Origin: Phoronis ovalis
Lineage: Eukaryota > Phoronida > Phoronidae
Length of the DNA: 22,821 bases
Direction of reading: 5' to 3'
Assembly: GCA_028565635.1 (NCBI GenBank)
Contig: JAOXYB010084054.1
Coordinates: forward strand, 1 to 22,821
A model generated the notes under the pieces. It was not told the DNA's origin, did not search any database, and saw nothing but the letters and a program-made list of their open reading frames with translations. This document shows positions 20,757 through 22,821 of this stretch, piece after piece. Each line of letters starts with the position of its first letter. The first letter of the stretch is position 1. The position numbers were made by a program, and so were the translations under genes.

Positions 20757-20909
20757 TAATCCACCTAACGATTGTCACTGGCACCTGAACATCTTCGACT
20801 CAAACACAAAGTACATTGTTTATGTTTCCATCTTATAATACTTTCGGGGATTTCTGGTGGTAATATTTTTTCTACAGCAAGGATATTTACTCAATAGCAT
20901 CCTGATAAA

Positions 20910-22503
20910 TCACCTTTCTATTATCCTCTCACTTATAATCATCTGTTGTTCTTGTATCTTTCTATACAAAGTAATATACTTGCCAGCCTTTACAGTTTCT
21001 GGTAAAATGACTTTTTGACAGAAATCTTTTTTTTTTGCCATATACGGATGTGTTACATCTAGGTTCAGACACTTTACGAATGCCAAGACAAAATCATAGC
21101 AGTTATGTGATGCTTCTGAGTACCTGGAAATAGAAAGTAATGATGTAAATCAGGTAAAACTTCAAGGCCAGCTCTGTTGCTTGTATTGCCAATCCCTTTA
21201 TTTCTATATAAAGTGTCATCAAAGTCTCGACACCAATCAAATTGAAGCTTATAATAATAGGTATAACAGTGGACTAAGCGAGTAGGGGGTCGATCACACG
21301 CATTCTGTCCTGCCAGAGTTATCTATAGTCCGCTAAGCAAAAAGCAAGCTCCCCGGCGATACCCATACAGATTGAGTCATAATGATATAATGGATGTGGT
21401 AGGCGACGATGGATCATGTAGAGAGAAAGGCTTATCTCGGTTGGCAAAAGATTGCTGACATAATTATTTCACACTTGTTAAATTGAAGGAATATACCAAA
21501 ATTGACTACGGTCAAGCCCAGATGTTAATTGAAAAGGTACGGAACAGTAATGGGTGGATTTATTCAGACTGTGTAATGAGCTGGCTTTGTAGGAGTTGCA
21601 TCTCTGTGTTTGCTATTAAAACTGGCATTCATTGTCTAAAATGCCCAAAATACAGTAAAATTAGAGGGTTTTAGATTTTGGATTCAACATGGCCAGTTTT
21701 TGGCCACCAAATTTTCGTTTTAAGAACCTAGCAAACATTCGTCCAGTACTTTCTGAGTTGTCACAGAATGTTTTTCTAATATGGCAGCCATTTTGAATCC
21801 ACTAGAATCCCTAGAATCTAGCAAACGTTTTCATCCATGTTTAGTTGAAATCATGGACTCTTAGTAGTACTTAGTAGAACTAGTACTTTCCCAGTTATTA
21901 AAGAATATGTTTTATGATGGGGTGCCCGAGTGAAAAGAACTGATGCAAAAACAATATGTCTGCCAAATTTGTTATTGGGAGCTCAGATAATTCAAATAGT
22001 GGCCAAGTTAAAAACTTGGGTTAACCTATACACATTAAAAGTGCTATACATATCAAGTGGAATCCTTCCAATCATGAACAGTATTGCCAACGATGATTTA
22101 AAGAGCAAAATATACCTACACCTACCCGTATTAATTACTTCTGAAATAATGAGATCCCACTATATACATTAATGTCAACATGACCTGTGTATACCATGTG
22201 CATGTGCATCACTAAATCTAACTGTTCCTCCAGGAGCAGTTCTTTTATATTTGCAGCACAAATTATAGTATATCTTATGAAAGATATTGTCTTATACTCT
22301 GTGACAGCATAATCAAATCAGTTTACTGCTTAAAACAAACCTTGATAAATTCCACAGAGGCTTTGTTGAAAACTCTGCTAACTTTTTATCCCATAATTCT
22401 TTTACTGATATGTCTACAAGTTCCAGAAGTGAAATAGCCAAACATTCTGTCCACACTTTAGAGTTTATGTGCACACCTTGTTCATCATAATCATATGTCA
22501 CTC
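20910..22503 (-). CDS. MKRN2OS: MKRN2OS-like protein (C-terminal two exons)
   Basis: Two minus-strand exons join in frame: 22503-22341 (acceptor TCTTATAG, donor AG|GTTTG) and 21123-20910 (acceptor ATTTCCAG, stop TGA 20912-20910), about 125 residues. The first gives GVTYDYDEQGV, VWTECLAISLL and LWDKKLAEFS; the second gives RYSEASHNCYDFVLAF (its R is split by the intron), F-QKVILPET and GKYITLYRKI. These match, in order, the pattern I recall for MKRN2 opposite-strand protein (WEQ, QWDKYLEEF, HRY---HNCYSY, ASK-ITLYR). The function of that family is unknown; the name reflects its genomic position in vertebrates. N-terminal exons lie beyond the window. The last exon has a run of ten A's encoding K-K-K, a likely site for sequencing or replication slippage. 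MKRN2 itself is not visible. The 1.2-kb intron holds repeat copies. Confidence 0.82.
21405..21574. repeat. Dispersed repeat, copy 2 (about 170 bp)
   Basis: This copy is homologous to 92-261 in the same orientation. Here it lies in the intron of the MKRN2OS-like gene, antisense to it. The first part is open in one frame (TMDHVERKAYLGWQK) and the second in another (LKEYTKIDYGQAQ then EKVRNSNGWIYSD), with a stop and a frame change between, as expected of a decayed coding fragment. No terminal inverted repeats or target-site duplication were found. Confidence 0.8.
21727..21910. repeat. Imperfect internal duplication in the MKRN2OS-like intron
   Basis: CCTAGCAAAC...GTACTTTCTGAGTTGTCACAGAATGTTTTT near 21727-21776 recurs loosely as TCTAGCAAAC...GTACTTTCCCAGTTATTAAAGAATATGTTTT at about 21818-21912, with insertions. 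GGCAGCCATTTTGAATCC lies between. It looks like an old repeat element, but I cannot define its ends. Confidence 0.35.
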
Positions 22504-22821
22504 CTATAAGACATATCAGAAGAGTACAAATATAACAACAATTTCTACGATGCCCTATTATTATGTCGTAAATCAATGAATAATTACATGGATTGATTGT
22601 TTAACATGGAAGTTATATACCCACCATTATGCAAAGGTACCTGTCTATAACAAGGAAATTAATTTATAATGAGAGGTTTTCATGAAATTTGACAGAACCA
22701 CTTAGAATAGTGTAGGAGTCCTACCCTTATGAAAATTTTAAGCCTGTGGCATATAATTGCAGAAAGTATACAGCAAGTACTGCTGGTAAGTCTATGGAAA
22801 ATACTTGCAGTAATCTTGCAA
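22504..22821. other. Upstream intron of the MKRN2OS-like gene
   Basis: I searched the minus strand for the preceding conserved exon of this family, which should carry an F-IKPT-GTFL-like motif, and did not find it. This is therefore probably intron, and the first exons lie beyond the window. Confidence 0.45.

Noticed and set aside
1-22821. CRISPR array, prokaryotic operon or phage features
   Set aside because: No regularly spaced repeats, and the genes are intron-rich animal genes.

Overview
The window comes from an animal nuclear genome. Genes are split by many GT-AG introns of about 50 to 1,400 bases, the DNA is AT-rich, and coding exons are islands between dispersed repeats and miniature transposons. 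The gene set is metazoan: SLC22 transporters, a secreted PAN/apple-domain protein, a claudin-superfamily four-pass membrane protein and an MKRN2OS-like protein. A tRNA-derived SINE with a conserved central domain fits a marine or aquatic invertebrate. I cannot name the phylum from sequence alone.

Layout. Bases 1-854 hold a dispersed repeat and a 187-bp MITE-like inverted-repeat element. They lie in what is probably a large intron of a + strand SLC22 gene, whose last five coding exons occupy 855-3189. A second SLC22 gene (4204-9365, 11 coding exons, 581 aa predicted) follows in the same orientation and looks complete. The two are tandem duplicates: exon lengths and intron phases match, while introns are unrelated. 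The last intron of gene 2 starts with a GC donor and contains a SINE flanked by an 11-bp target-site duplication. Bases 10172-10582 encode a small secreted PAN-domain protein with a threonine-rich tail.

Bases about 10.6-15.3 kb are mostly unexplained. They hold a 341-bp inverted-repeat element built of G-rich repeats, two weak candidate + strand exons, and a candidate minus-strand membrane-protein remnant at 11749-12215. Bases 15390-19618 encode a five-exon, 309-aa claudin/CACNG/TMEM178-like tetraspan protein. Its 3' end faces the 3' end of a minus-strand MKRN2OS-like gene (20910-22503, first exon(s) outside the window), with opposed poly(A) signals about 30 bases apart. The intron of that last gene holds the second copy of the dispersed repeat seen at the window start.

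The genes do not form an obvious pathway. The two SLC22 transporters are functionally related by duplication; the others look like ordinary unlinked neighbours. I found no convincing undescribed multi-gene system. The best leads are the repeat and transposon structures, the non-canonical intron, the duplicated splice donor, and the conserved C-terminal tail of the SLC22 pair. Exon boundaries were placed by hand from splice consensus, frame continuity and paralogue comparison, so each needs transcript confirmation.
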